Origin: Microbacterium sp. SORGH_AS_0888
GTDB taxonomy: Bacteria > Actinomycetota > Actinomycetes > Actinomycetales > Microbacteriaceae
Direction of reading: 5' to 3'
DNA: 64,000 bases
NCBI RefSeq assembly: GCF_030818905.1
Contig: NZ_JAUTAZ010000001.1
Span: 2,976,001 to 3,040,000, forward strand
A program made the position numbers and the translations under genes. A model generated the notes under the pieces. That model made no database searches and was not told the origin of the DNA. It worked only from the letters and a program-made list of their open reading frames with translations. Shown one piece after another: positions 45,128-53,860 of the stretch. Positions within the stretch are counted from its first letter, which is position 1. Each line of letters begins with the position of its first letter.

Positions 45128-45937
45128 GTGTCCAGACGCACCCCATCCCGTCTCCTCGCCGCGCTCGCCGGCGCCCTTGCCGCCCTCGTCGCTCTGAGCG
45201 GCTGCGCGGCAGGGAGTGCCGCGCCGGCTCCGGCGCCCGCGCTCTCCGCCAGCGGTGAGGCGCTCACCGGCAGGCTCACGGTGTACGCGGCGGCATCCCT
45301 CAAGACGGGGTTCGACGAGATCGCGAAGGCGTTCGTGCAGGACAACCCGGGCGTCGATATCGAGCCGATCTCGTACGACGGGTCCTCGACACTCGCGACG
45401 CAGATCATCGGCGGCGCGTCGGTGGACGTGTTCGCGTCGGCCGACGAGGCGAACATGGCCAAGGTCACCGGTGCCGGGCTCGCGCAGGACCCGCAGCCGT
45501 TCGCCACGAACACCCTCGTGATCGCGGTGCCGAAGGCGAACCCCGCCGGCATCACGACGCTCGCCGATCTGGCCAAGCCCGGAGTGAAGGTCGTGCTCTG
45601 CGCGAACGGCGTGCCGTGCGGCACGGCGGCGCAGAAGCTCCTGTCGAACGCCGGGCTCGCCGTCACCCCCGCCAGCAGCGAGCAGAACGTCACGGCCGTG
45701 CTCACGAAGGTCGCCGCCGGAGAGGCGGACGCGGGGCTCGTGTACGCGACGGATGTGATCGGTCGGAAGGATGTCTCCTCCATCGTCCCCGACGGTGCGG
45801 CCGGTGTCGTCAACACCTATCCGATCGTCGCCCTGAACGGTGCGCCCGACGCCGCCGTGGCGAAGGCGTTCGTCGCCTACGTCGTGGGCGAGAACGGGCA
45901 GGCGATCCTCTCCGAGCTGGGCTTCGGAAAGCCCTGA
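45128..45937 (+). CDS. modA: Molybdate ABC transporter substrate-binding lipoprotein ModA
   Basis: 269 residues starting at GTG 45128. Signal peptide with lipobox ALSGC (Cys near residue 26). The mature start is the classic LTVYAAASLKTGFDEIAKAF (about 52-71), with SYDGSSTLATQI and ASADEANM as oxyanion-binding regions and GLVYATDV further on. It binds molybdate or tungstate outside the membrane. The stop overlaps the modB ATG by 1 bp. It forms an operon with the regulator, modB and modC. Confidence 0.95.
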   Translation: MSRRTPSRLLAALAGALAALVALSGCAAGSAAPAPAPALSASGEALTGRLTVYAAASLKTGFDEIAKAFVQDNPGVDIEPISYDGSSTLATQIIGGASVDVFASADEANMAKVTGAGLAQDPQPFATNTLVIAVPKANPAGITTLADLAKPGVKVVLCANGVPCGTAAQKLLSNAGLAVTPASSEQNVTAVLTKVAAGEADAGLVYATDVIGRKDVSSIVPDGAAGVVNTYPIVALNGAPDAAVAKAFVAYVVGENGQAILSELGFGKP

Positions 45938-46749
45938 TGCCGGTCGACGGCGGACGAGCACGCGGCTACGCGCCCCGCATCCTCGTCCTGCCCGCGGTCG
46001 TGGGCCTCGCGTTCCTGCTCGTCCCGCTCGCCGCGCTCGTCGCCCGCGTTCAGGTGGACACGCTGTGGACGGACATCACCTCCGAGGCTGCGGTCTCGGC
46101 GCTCGGCCTGTCGTTGGCGACCGGGGTCACCGCGACGGCCGTGTGCGTCGCCGTGGGGGTGCCGATGGCGATCCTCATCGCCCGCAGTGCGCCGCGCACC
46201 GCCGCGCTGCTGCGCGCGCTCGTGACGGTGCCGCTCGTGCTGCCGCCCATGGTGGGCGGTGTCGCGCTCCTGTTCCTCTTCGGCCGCAACGGCTGGCTCG
46301 GCGATCTGCTGGGCGCCATCGGGGTGCGTCTGCCGTTCACGACGGCGGCGGTCGTGCTGGCCCAGACCTTCGTCGCGCTTCCGTTCCTCGTGCTCTCGGT
46401 CGAAGGGGCGCTGCGCTCGACCGGGACCGGCTTCGAAGAGGCGGCCGCCTCCCTCGGCGCCGGCCGCTGGACGGTGTTGCGGCGCATCACGCTGCCGCTG
46501 GCCGCGCCCGGCCTGATCGCCGGCACCGTGCTGTGCTTCGCGCGCGCGATCGGTGAGTTCGGGGCGACGGCGCTGTTCGCGGGCAACGCACCCGGGGTGA
46601 CGCAGACGATGCCGCTCGCCATCTACACCGCCTTCAACGGCGCGGGAGTCGACCAGGGCACCGCGATCGCGCTGTCGCTGCTGCTGCTGATCACGGCGAT
46701 CGCCGTGCTGCTGCTCGTGCGGGCATGGCGCCCGGGGAGCGTGCGGTGA
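45937..46749 (+). CDS. modB: Molybdate ABC transporter permease ModB
   Basis: 270 residues with about six helices. The ATPase-contact EAA loop is EEAAASLGAGRWTVLRRITL (about residues 167-186), and VPLVLPPMVGGVALLFLFGRNG is the family's conserved first-loop region (key PLVLPP and GRNG). It forms the homodimeric channel for molybdate. The start overlaps modA and the end overlaps modC (GTGA). Confidence 0.95.
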   Translation: MPVDGGRARGYAPRILVLPAVVGLAFLLVPLAALVARVQVDTLWTDITSEAAVSALGLSLATGVTATAVCVAVGVPMAILIARSAPRTAALLRALVTVPLVLPPMVGGVALLFLFGRNGWLGDLLGAIGVRLPFTTAAVVLAQTFVALPFLVLSVEGALRSTGTGFEEAAASLGAGRWTVLRRITLPLAAPGLIAGTVLCFARAIGEFGATALFAGNAPGVTQTMPLAIYTAFNGAGVDQGTAIALSLLLLITAIAVLLLVRAWRPGSVR

Positions 46750-47768
46750 CGGGCGATGCCGCGGGCACGCTGACGGCGCGGCTCCGCGTCGAGCGAGGCT
46801 CCGGCTTCGACCTCGACGCGCGCCTCGACGCCGCGGCCGGGGAGACGGTCGCGGTCATGGGGCCCTCGGGCGCGGGGAAGTCGACGCTGCTCGCGGCCCT
46901 CGCCGGGCTCGCGCCGCTCACGGACGGCGAGATCCGGATCGATGGACGCGTGCTGTCGACGGTGCGGCGCCGGGTCGAGCCTGCGGCGCGCGGGACCGTG
47001 CTGCTCGGGCAGGACGCGCGGCTCTTCCCGCACCTGACCATCCGGGAGAACGTCGCATTCGGGTTGCGCGCACGGCGGGTGGCGCGCGCCGAGGCGAACG
47101 CGCGGGCGGACGACCTGATCGAGCGAGTGGGGCTCGCGGGTGCTGCGGACCGGCGTCCGGCGGCGCTCTCGGGCGGACAGCAGCAGCGCGTCGCGGTCGC
47201 CCGAGCGCTCGCCGCCGCGCCGCGCCTCGTGCTTCTGGACGAGCCGCTCACCTCGCTCGACAGCGTGACCGCGAGCGCGGTGCGGGCCCTCCTGGCCGAG
47301 CTGCTCGTCGACACGACGTGCGTCGTGGTGACCCACGACGCCGTCGACGCCGTCGCGCTCGCCGACCGGCTGGTCGTGCTGGAGGCGGGGCGTGTGACCC
47401 AGGAGGGCGGCGTCCGCGAGGTGCTCGCCGCGCCCGCGACGCCGTTCGTCGCCGAGCAGGCCGGGCTCAACCGCGTTGCGGGGCTCGCTGGTCAGCCCGG
47501 AGTCGCGGTGTTCCCCCCGAGCTCCGTGCGGCTCTCTGCCGCGGGTCCGGACGTCTCCGGTGCGCACGGCTCCGGTGCTCGGGGCATCGGGTGGCGAGCG
47601 CGGGTCGTGCGGGTCGAGCAGACGCTCGGCGGCGTGCGGGTCGTGACGGCCGAGCCGCAGGTGGCCTGCGATCTGACGCTCGAGGAGTGGGCGCGCCATC
47701 CGTTCGCCCCGGGCGACGACGTCCATGTGTCGGTCGACGCCGGGCGCCTGCGATCCCTGCCGGGCTGA
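46746..47768 (+). CDS. modC: Molybdate ABC transporter ATP-binding protein ModC
   Basis: 340 residues. Walker A GPSGAGKST (39-47), Q-loop GQDARLF, signature LSGGQQQRVAVARAL (about 137-151), Walker B RLVLLDEPLTSLD and the H-loop VVVTHDAVDAVAL are all intact. The C-terminal ~90 residues are the Mop/TOBE regulatory domain (WRARVVRVEQTLGGVRVV). GTG 46746 is chosen over the ATG 21 bp upstream because it overlaps the modB stop and has GGGGAG 7 nt upstream. It completes the modABC importer. Confidence 0.95.
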   Translation: MTGDAAGTLTARLRVERGSGFDLDARLDAAAGETVAVMGPSGAGKSTLLAALAGLAPLTDGEIRIDGRVLSTVRRRVEPAARGTVLLGQDARLFPHLTIRENVAFGLRARRVARAEANARADDLIERVGLAGAADRRPAALSGGQQQRVAVARALAAAPRLVLLDEPLTSLDSVTASAVRALLAELLVDTTCVVVTHDAVDAVALADRLVVLEAGRVTQEGGVREVLAAPATPFVAEQAGLNRVAGLAGQPGVAVFPPSSVRLSAAGPDVSGAHGSGARGIGWRARVVRVEQTLGGVRVVTAEPQVACDLTLEEWARHPFAPGDDVHVSVDAGRLRSLPG

Positions 47769-47789
47769 GCCCCCGACCTTTTCCTCCCG

Positions 47790-47840
47790 CGACCCATGCG
47801 GCGTGACGACCCATGCGGCGTGACGACCGATGCGGCATGA
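47790..47840. repeat. Three tandem 17-bp repeats upstream of the LRV gene
   Basis: CGACCCATGCGGCGTGA occurs at 47790-47806 and 47807-47823, and a variant CGACCGATGCGGCATGA at 47824-47840. The last unit contributes the CATGAT that could be the -10 of the next gene. A related CGATACGGCATGA precedes the paralogue at 51020. Confidence 0.75.
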
Positions 47841-47860
47841 TGGGCGCAGGGGAACGGGGG

Positions 47861-48904
47861 ATGGGGATGCCGATCGAGCGCGATGCCGCGTGGCGGATGC
47901 TGCACGACCCGGTGACGGATGCGGCGGCGCTCGCCGAGATCGCCGCGGCCTATCCGGAGTTCGCCGAGGCCGTGGCGCGCCATCCGAACGCGTATCCGGA
48001 ACTGATCGCCTGGGCGAACGGGATCGTCTCGCCGGTGTCTGCCCCGGATGCTTCGCCCGCACCGGCCGCGTCGCCCGAGATCGCACCGCGCAACCCCTTC
48101 GCCGAGCCGAACCGTCCCGCCGGGCGCCGGGCGCCGCGGTGGGCCGTCATCGGCGGCGCCGTCGCGGCGGGTGTGCTCGTGCTCGGCGGGGCCGGCTGGG
48201 CGGCCGCAGCGCTGCTGCCCACGCTCTGGGGCGGGGGTGGTGACACGTCCTCGCCGACGGATGCGGCGGCGGGCGGGACTTCCCCTGCGCCCACTCGGAC
48301 GCTCCCCGGCGACCCCGTCTACATCGGCGACGAGCTCGACTGGTTCCTGCTGGACGACGCGCAGCGGAACTCCCTGTCGCCGGGGGGATCGCAGACCGAG
48401 AAGGATGCGTCGTACCTCACCTCGGGCGAGAGCGAGGGTGCGGCGACCGATGTGCGCGCGTGCATACGGTGGATCCTCACGGACGACAACAGCATCGTGG
48501 GGGTTCGCCGCGCGACCTGGCAGGTGAACGGCGCGACGGACAGGGCCATCTGGAGTGCGCTGCAGTTCCCCACCGATGCGCAGGCCGAGGCGTACTACCG
48601 CTCATTCGCCGAGACCGTCGCCGGCTGCTCCCGGTTCCAGTTGCTATCCGGATCTACCGCGTACCGCACGTTCACGCTCGAACTCGCCGCAGGGGCCACG
48701 GACGACGGCTCATACTTCGTCGTGCGGGAGACGGACGACGACGGCAAGACCACCCGTGCGCTCGCACGAGAGGGGAACGTGATCGTGGTGGTCTCGGTTC
48801 CGGACAGCTCTGCCGCGGTAGATGCGGCGGCCTACGGAAAGGCACTCACGGACCTCACGACTCAGGCACGTGCCCGTCTCACCGACGAGATCGGCTACCG
48901 GTAG
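47861..48904 (+). CDS. LRV-domain membrane protein, paralogue A
   Basis: 347 residues. The N-terminal ~45 residues (RDAAWRMLHDPVTDAAALAEIAAAYPEFAEAVARHPNAYPELIAWA; key pattern ALAEIAxxYPEFxxAVxxHPNAYPxLxxWA) form a leucine-rich-repeat-variant helix pair. A single transmembrane helix (about 92-117, VIGGAVAAGVLVLGGAGWAAAALL) puts the remaining ~230 residues outside. That domain has two cysteines (CIRWIL and GCSRFQ) and no family I recognise. The first 100 bp of the gene and its leader are nearly identical to those of paralogue B at 51020. The ATG at 47861 follows GGGGAACGGGGG; an in-frame ATG lies two codons later. Its stop codon abuts the VWA gene stop on the other strand with no base between. 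Confidence 0.78.
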   Translation: MGMPIERDAAWRMLHDPVTDAAALAEIAAAYPEFAEAVARHPNAYPELIAWANGIVSPVSAPDASPAPAASPEIAPRNPFAEPNRPAGRRAPRWAVIGGAVAAGVLVLGGAGWAAAALLPTLWGGGGDTSSPTDAAAGGTSPAPTRTLPGDPVYIGDELDWFLLDDAQRNSLSPGGSQTEKDASYLTSGESEGAATDVRACIRWILTDDNSIVGVRRATWQVNGATDRAIWSALQFPTDAQAEAYYRSFAETVAGCSRFQLLSGSTAYRTFTLELAAGATDDGSYFVVRETDDDGKTTRALAREGNVIVVVSVPDSSAAVDAAAYGKALTDLTTQARARLTDEIGYR

Positions 48905-50923
48905 TCAGCCGACCTTGTACTTCGGTTCCACGTCGGTGTAGGAGGAGTCCTGCTGATGATTGAGGCGGACGACGAGACGTGCCCGGGACGTGTCGTGCTC
49001 GCTCGTGTAGTCCGGTTTGCACGTCGTGAAGCCGCTCTGGCCGGGGCAGTTCCACGCGACGCCCGCCGGGAAGTACTCCAGGTACATGCTTGAGGCCGTG
49101 GTGCACGTCCGATCGCCGAAGTCGTCGTGGAGACAGAGGGAGAGACGAGTCGACCCATACGAGGTCTTCTCGGTGCTGGCGACCCAGGCATCCGGTCGCT
49201 TTGCCGCGAGCTCCGCGAACGACAGGCAGTCGGCGCCGGCTTTCGAGCACCACTTGCCGTCCAGGTCGCTCGGCAGACCCGGAAGCGATGCTGCTGCCGT
49301 GGGTGAGGGCACAGCGGCGGGCGGCGCGGGCGCCCGTGTCGCGCTCGCGTCCTCGAGCGTCACCGAACGGAGGCGCCCGGTGCGGATGCTCCCGGCGAAG
49401 TCGGTGGAGCTGCCGCCCGTGCCGCCACTAGCCGCGAAGCTGAGCACGTGGCCCTCACGATCGGTCACGACGTAGTCGCTCATCCCGCCCGCGTAGTTGC
49501 GGTAGAACATCCCGCCCGGGTAGGCGCTGAGCACGGTCGACATGCTCTCTCCCAGCCGGATGCCGGACGCTGCCGGGTAGCCCAGGCCTGAGACGGCTGT
49601 CGCCGTCGCGCGAGGGTCACGCACCGCGATGCTCACGAGCGCGTTGTTCTCGACGTTCGCCGTCAGCCAGAACGACCCGCTGTAGACGTCGCCGAGTGTG
49701 AACACCTGACCACGCGATCCGGGGATGATGCTCGGCACCGCCGCCGACATCGCTTCCGGGGTCATGCCGAGCCGGAGGGGCCCGACGCCGTCGAAGGTGA
49801 TCTCCCAATCGGCGGCGTTCGTGGAGACGGCCGAGATCGGTGCGCAGCGACAGAGGATCACGCGCTTCACGGTGCGCGTCGCGGAGTCGGTGTAGACCCG
49901 GTAGGCGTCCCTGCTGCCGCGGGCGAGCTGGTACACGTTCGAGTCGGAGCCGGTGTCGACGGGCTTGCCGTAGAGGGCCTCGACGTCCGACAACGACGCG
50001 CCCGGGGCGATCCCGTCGGCCGTCGCGACGGAGGTCTCGGTAGGAGCGATCGCATAGACCCGGCCGTCGTGGAGCTCGATGCGCCCCCACGAACAGTCGA
50101 CGTACACGATCTCCACCCCGTCGGTCGTCGTGGGCGCGCTCACGGTCGCGCCGTCGATCAGGTGCCGCACCTCGGCGAGGGTCATCCCCAGTCGGATGCC
50201 GTTCATCCCGGCGGTGCCGAGCGCGTTCCGGCTGCTGGTCGCCGCGCGCAGCTGCGCCGCGAGCTGGGTCGTGTCGGTGGCCGAGGAGGCCACCCCGCCG
50301 CCCACGCCGCTGATGCAGGTCATCTGCTGCTGCGCCTCTTCGTCGTCGTCCACCCCGAACGCGACGACGTTGATCGCGATCTGCGGGCTCTGCGCGTGGA
50401 GCTGGGCGGCGACCTCGCACGACGACGGCGGAGAGCAGGTGTCCACGCCGTCCGAGATCAGCACGACGTTGCCGCTCTGGCCGGCGGGCAGCATGCCGAA
50501 CGCCTGGCGCAGCGCCGTGCTGATCGGGGTGAACCCCGACTCCTTGATCGAGTCCACCTGAGCCGACATCGCCGCGGCGTCGAGGGCCCCGAGGGGCGCG
50601 AGGGTCTTCACGTCCGAACAGCCGGACGTGCGCTCGGCATCCGTGTTTCCGGTGCCCGTCCCGAAGACGAGCAGCCCCACCTGGCTGCCCGACGGCAGCG
50701 CGGCGATCGAGGTCTTCACGGCCGACTTGGCGGCATCCATGCGGGTCTGCCCGCTCGGGGTCTTGCGCACCATGGAGCCGGAGGCGTCGACGATGAACAC
50801 GACCGGCGGCGGGGTGTCCGTGCCCGCGGCGACGGATGCGGGCGCGACGCCTCCCAGGACGCCCGCCGCGATCGTCGCGGCCCCGATCATCGCGATGACC
50901 CCGCGTGTGCCGCGCTTCCCCAT
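48905..50923 (-). CDS. Secreted VWA-domain protein with repeated GxxLGM modules
   Basis: 672 residues. A signal peptide (about 1-34) is followed by a von Willebrand A domain with an intact MIDAS start, VVFIVDASGSM (about 41-51), and FTPISTAL and ISDGVDTC. From about 235 to 480, four modules open with a similar phrase: GIRLGMTLAEVRHLIDG, GIAPGASLSDVEALYGKP, PLRLGMTPEAMSAAVPS and GIRLGESMSTVLSAYPGG. This recalls the BamE/SmpA-type GMTxxEVxxLxGxP fold, though homology is not established. A Cys-rich domain (about 575-672: KWCSKAGADC, LCLHDDFGDRTC, WNCPGQSGFTTC) ends the chain. It likely binds a surface partner through metal. It lies between two LRV paralogues and shares their GGGGAACGG leader. 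Confidence 0.8.
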   Translation of the reverse strand: MGKRGTRGVIAMIGAATIAAGVLGGVAPASVAAGTDTPPPVVFIVDASGSMVRKTPSGQTRMDAAKSAVKTSIAALPSGSQVGLLVFGTGTGNTDAERTSGCSDVKTLAPLGALDAAAMSAQVDSIKESGFTPISTALRQAFGMLPAGQSGNVVLISDGVDTCSPPSSCEVAAQLHAQSPQIAINVVAFGVDDDEEAQQQMTCISGVGGGVASSATDTTQLAAQLRAATSSRNALGTAGMNGIRLGMTLAEVRHLIDGATVSAPTTTDGVEIVYVDCSWGRIELHDGRVYAIAPTETSVATADGIAPGASLSDVEALYGKPVDTGSDSNVYQLARGSRDAYRVYTDSATRTVKRVILCRCAPISAVSTNAADWEITFDGVGPLRLGMTPEAMSAAVPSIIPGSRGQVFTLGDVYSGSFWLTANVENNALVSIAVRDPRATATAVSGLGYPAASGIRLGESMSTVLSAYPGGMFYRNYAGGMSDYVVTDREGHVLSFAASGGTGGSSTDFAGSIRTGRLRSVTLEDASATRAPAPPAAVPSPTAAASLPGLPSDLDGKWCSKAGADCLSFAELAAKRPDAWVASTEKTSYGSTRLSLCLHDDFGDRTCTTASSMYLEYFPAGVAWNCPGQSGFTTCKPDYTSEHDTSRARLVVRLNHQQDSSYTDVEPKYKVG

Positions 50924-51019
50924 GCCGTTCCCCCGTCGACGCTGCCCGGCACCAGGCTAGCGCCTGAGCTGTGCGGCGATGCGCGCCGATACGGCATGAT
51001 GAGCCCAGGGGAACGGGGG

Positions 51020-52180
51020 ATGGGGATGGTGTACGAACGTGATGCCGCGTGGTCCATGCTGCACGAGCGGGCGACGGACGCGGCGGCGCTTGCCGAGATC
51101 GCGGGGACGTACCCCGAGTTCGCCGACGCCGTGGGGCGGCATCCGAACGCGTACCCGGCACTCGTCGCGTGGGCCCGGGACCAGGCGCCTGCGCCACGGG
51201 TCGCCGAGACCGTCGCACCCTCGCCGTTCGGGGATCCGGCGGCCGATCGGTCGCCGAGACTCCCCCGGCCCGCCGCTCGTACGCGCCGGCGCACGCTGTG
51301 GATCGCGGTGCTCGTCGTCGTGCTCGTGGCGCCCGCGGTCACCATGTTGTTCGACAACCTCGCCTTCCTCGTCTACGCGGAGAACGACGTGCTCTTCGCT
51401 TTCGCGGAGCTCGGGGCTCGCTTCGCCGTCTCGGCACCGGGTGTCGCCCTTGCTGTATGCGCGGGTATCGCTGCCCCCACAGCCGGGCGCAAGGCGGGTG
51501 CCGTCGCCATGGGTCTGGTGTCCGCGGCCCTCTATCTGCCGGTGACGCTCGACATCACGCCGGTCTTCTTCGGGCTGCCCACCGCGGTCCTCCTTTCCGT
51601 CCTCATGAGCGTGCTCCTCTTCCTGGGCTGGGCCATCGGTCGTCCCCTCCGCGGTGCGGCCTATGCCACGGTTCCGATCGTCGTCCTTCTGGCGGTCACG
51701 GTGACCTGGAGTACCTTCGCGCTCTCCGTCGTGGTCGGCGATCCGGTACTGTTCGGGGTCCTCTTCGTTCTGATCCGCGCGGCCGCGGCCCTGCTGGTCG
51801 TCTGGATCGCACGCACCCTGAGCCGCGTGTCGGAGCGACGCCTGGTGCAGCGTCCGGTAGCGGCCGCCCAGACCGGTCTTGTGCAGATGCCGTTCGCCAT
51901 CGCGCCCGCCGCTCCCGGCTCGCCGCAGGTCGCCTACGTCATGATCCCGGCCACGAGCCGCACGAACACCATGGCCGTCATGGCGCTGGTCTCGGCCTTC
52001 GTCGTCTCGTTGCTCGGCATCATCTTCGGGCACATCGCGCTGGCCCAGATCGCGCGCACCGGCGAGTCCGGCCGCGGTCTCGCGGTCGCCGGACTCGTGC
52101 TCGGCTACATCGGTGTCGGGCTTGGGGCCGTGGTCGTGCTCTTCTACCTGATCGTGGTCGGGGCGATGCTGCGGTTCTGA
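51020..52180 (+). CDS. LRV-domain multi-pass membrane protein, paralogue B
   Basis: 386 residues. The N-terminus repeats the LRV module of paralogue A (RDAAWSMLHERATDAAALAE... YPEFADAVGRHPNAYPALVAWA; same key positions). The rest differs: about seven transmembrane helices, starting at TLWIAVLVVVLVAPAVTMLF (about residue 92), and a C-terminal DUF4190-like pair of helices (TNTMAVMALVSAF...GHIALAQIARTGESGRGLAVAGLVLGY). The leader and first 100 bp match paralogue A closely, so the N-terminal unit was duplicated onto a new membrane body. ATG 51020 follows GGGGAACGGGGG. It converges on cydC with a 6-bp gap. Function unknown. Confidence 0.78.
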   Translation: MGMVYERDAAWSMLHERATDAAALAEIAGTYPEFADAVGRHPNAYPALVAWARDQAPAPRVAETVAPSPFGDPAADRSPRLPRPAARTRRRTLWIAVLVVVLVAPAVTMLFDNLAFLVYAENDVLFAFAELGARFAVSAPGVALAVCAGIAAPTAGRKAGAVAMGLVSAALYLPVTLDITPVFFGLPTAVLLSVLMSVLLFLGWAIGRPLRGAAYATVPIVVLLAVTVTWSTFALSVVVGDPVLFGVLFVLIRAAAALLVVWIARTLSRVSERRLVQRPVAAAQTGLVQMPFAIAPAAPGSPQVAYVMIPATSRTNTMAVMALVSAFVVSLLGIIFGHIALAQIARTGESGRGLAVAGLVLGYIGVGLGAVVVLFYLIVVGAMLRF

Positions 52181-52186
52181 GGCCGA

Positions 52187-53860
52187 TCAGACCGTCCGAC
52201 CGCCCTCGATCCGAACCTCGCGGTCGACCAGTCCCTCCGGGATCGCGACGTGGGAGACGAGCACGACGGCGCGATCCGTATCGACCGCCTGGAGGAGGTC
52301 GCGCAACAGCGCATCGGATGCCGCAGGGTCCACGCCCGCCGTGGGCTCGTCGAGCACGAGCACCGGGAAGCCGGTCAGGAGCGCGCGGGCCAGCGTGATG
52401 CGCTGCGCCTGACCGCCCGAGACGAGCCCGCCCCGCTCGCCGAGCGGCGTGTCGAGGCCGCCGTGCTCGCGCGCCCACTCGGCGAGCCCCACCCGGTCCA
52501 GAGCCTCCCACAGCTCGTCATCGGCCGCCGTGTCGTGCGCGAACAGGAGGTTCTGACGCAGTGACTCGTCGAACAGATAGGGGGACTGCTCGCATAGGCC
52601 GATCGTGCGTCGCACGTCGTCACCGTTCAGCTCCCGCACCTCTCGGCCGCCGATCCGGTATGAGCCGGTGTAGTCCAGGAACCGTACGAGAACGTGGGCG
52701 AGCGTCGTCTTGCCGGCACCGCTCGGCCCGGTCACCAAGACCCGCTCGCCCGGCGCCACCTCCAGATCGACGTGGTGGAGTGTGCCCCCATCGGCCGACT
52801 CTCCGCCGCGCGACGGCCAGTGCGCACCGAGTCCCGCGAGACGGATGCCGTCGCCCAGCACAGGACCCCTCCCCTCCGCAGGAGGCTCATCCCGGGGGAG
52901 ACCCGCAGGTACGTCGTCCGGCACCGTCCGTGCGATCCGCTCGGCGGCGGAACGCACCTGTCGCCAGGATGCGAGCGCGAGCGGCACCGGGCCGAACACC
53001 TCGAACACCGCCATCGGCAGCAGCACGACGACTGCGAGCACCGGGCCCGTCAGCCCTCCGGCGGCCAGACCGGGCAACGCGACCAGCAGCGCGGCGAACG
53101 ACGCAACGCCCGCGAGCAGAGACACGGCGCCTGCGGTCAGCCCCTGCGCGGTCGCCCGCCGAACGGTCGCCCGCCGGAGCGCTTCGTCGGCGGCGCGGAC
53201 CCGCTCGTGGGCCGCTCCGGTCGCGCCGTAAGCGGTGAGCACCTCGAGCGAGACGAACTCGTCCAGCAGTGCATCGGAGAGGCGGGAGCGCAGCGGCGCA
53301 ATGTCGCGTTCGGCGCGGCCGCCCGCGATCCATCCGAGCCAGACCGCGAGGGCGAACGCGCCGGCGAGACAGCCGAAGAGCACGATTGCCGCGCCGGGCG
53401 AGAGAAACGCGACGAACACGACACTCGCCAGCGACGCGAGTCCCGCGACGGCGAGCGGCATGACCACACGCAGTGACAGGTTCTGCAGCTCGTCCACGTC
53501 ATCCACCAGGCGCGAGAGCAGGGCGCCGCGCCTCGTCGTTCCCAGGCCGTCGGGCGCGAGCGGGACGATACGGCGCACGAGGCCCGCCCGCACCGAGGCG
53601 AGCTGCCCCAGCGCGGCGTCGTGGCTGGTCAGACGCTCGAGGTAGCGGAAGGTGCCGCGCCCGAGCGCGAAGGCGCGCACGGCGACGACGGCCGCGCTGA
53701 TGTACATGACCTCGGGTTGCTCGGCGGCGCGGGTGATGAGCCACGCGCTCGCCGCCAGCAGTGCGATCGCGCTGACCGCCGTGCCCGTGCCCGCCGCGAT
53801 CGCCCACCAGAACCGGCGTAGTGGAGGCTGCGCCGATCGGAGCACCTCGCTCGTCCTCAT
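52187..53860 (-). CDS. cydC: Thiol reductant ABC exporter subunit CydC
   Basis: 557 residues: a six-helix membrane domain (RFWWAIAAGTGTAVSAIALL start, ALGRGTFRYLERLTSHDAAL) and an ATPase domain with TGPSGAGKTT (about residue 367), signature LVSGGQAQRITLARALL and Walker B VLVLDEPTAGVD. CydDC exports cysteine or glutathione (and haem), needed to assemble cytochrome bd. Its ATG overlaps the cydD stop by 4 nt. It ends the cydABDC operon. Confidence 0.93.
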   Translation of the reverse strand: MRTSEVLRSAQPPLRRFWWAIAAGTGTAVSAIALLAASAWLITRAAEQPEVMYISAAVVAVRAFALGRGTFRYLERLTSHDAALGQLASVRAGLVRRIVPLAPDGLGTTRRGALLSRLVDDVDELQNLSLRVVMPLAVAGLASLASVVFVAFLSPGAAIVLFGCLAGAFALAVWLGWIAGGRAERDIAPLRSRLSDALLDEFVSLEVLTAYGATGAAHERVRAADEALRRATVRRATAQGLTAGAVSLLAGVASFAALLVALPGLAAGGLTGPVLAVVVLLPMAVFEVFGPVPLALASWRQVRSAAERIARTVPDDVPAGLPRDEPPAEGRGPVLGDGIRLAGLGAHWPSRGGESADGGTLHHVDLEVAPGERVLVTGPSGAGKTTLAHVLVRFLDYTGSYRIGGREVRELNGDDVRRTIGLCEQSPYLFDESLRQNLLFAHDTAADDELWEALDRVGLAEWAREHGGLDTPLGERGGLVSGGQAQRITLARALLTGFPVLVLDEPTAGVDPAASDALLRDLLQAVDTDRAVVLVSHVAIPEGLVDREVRIEGGRTV

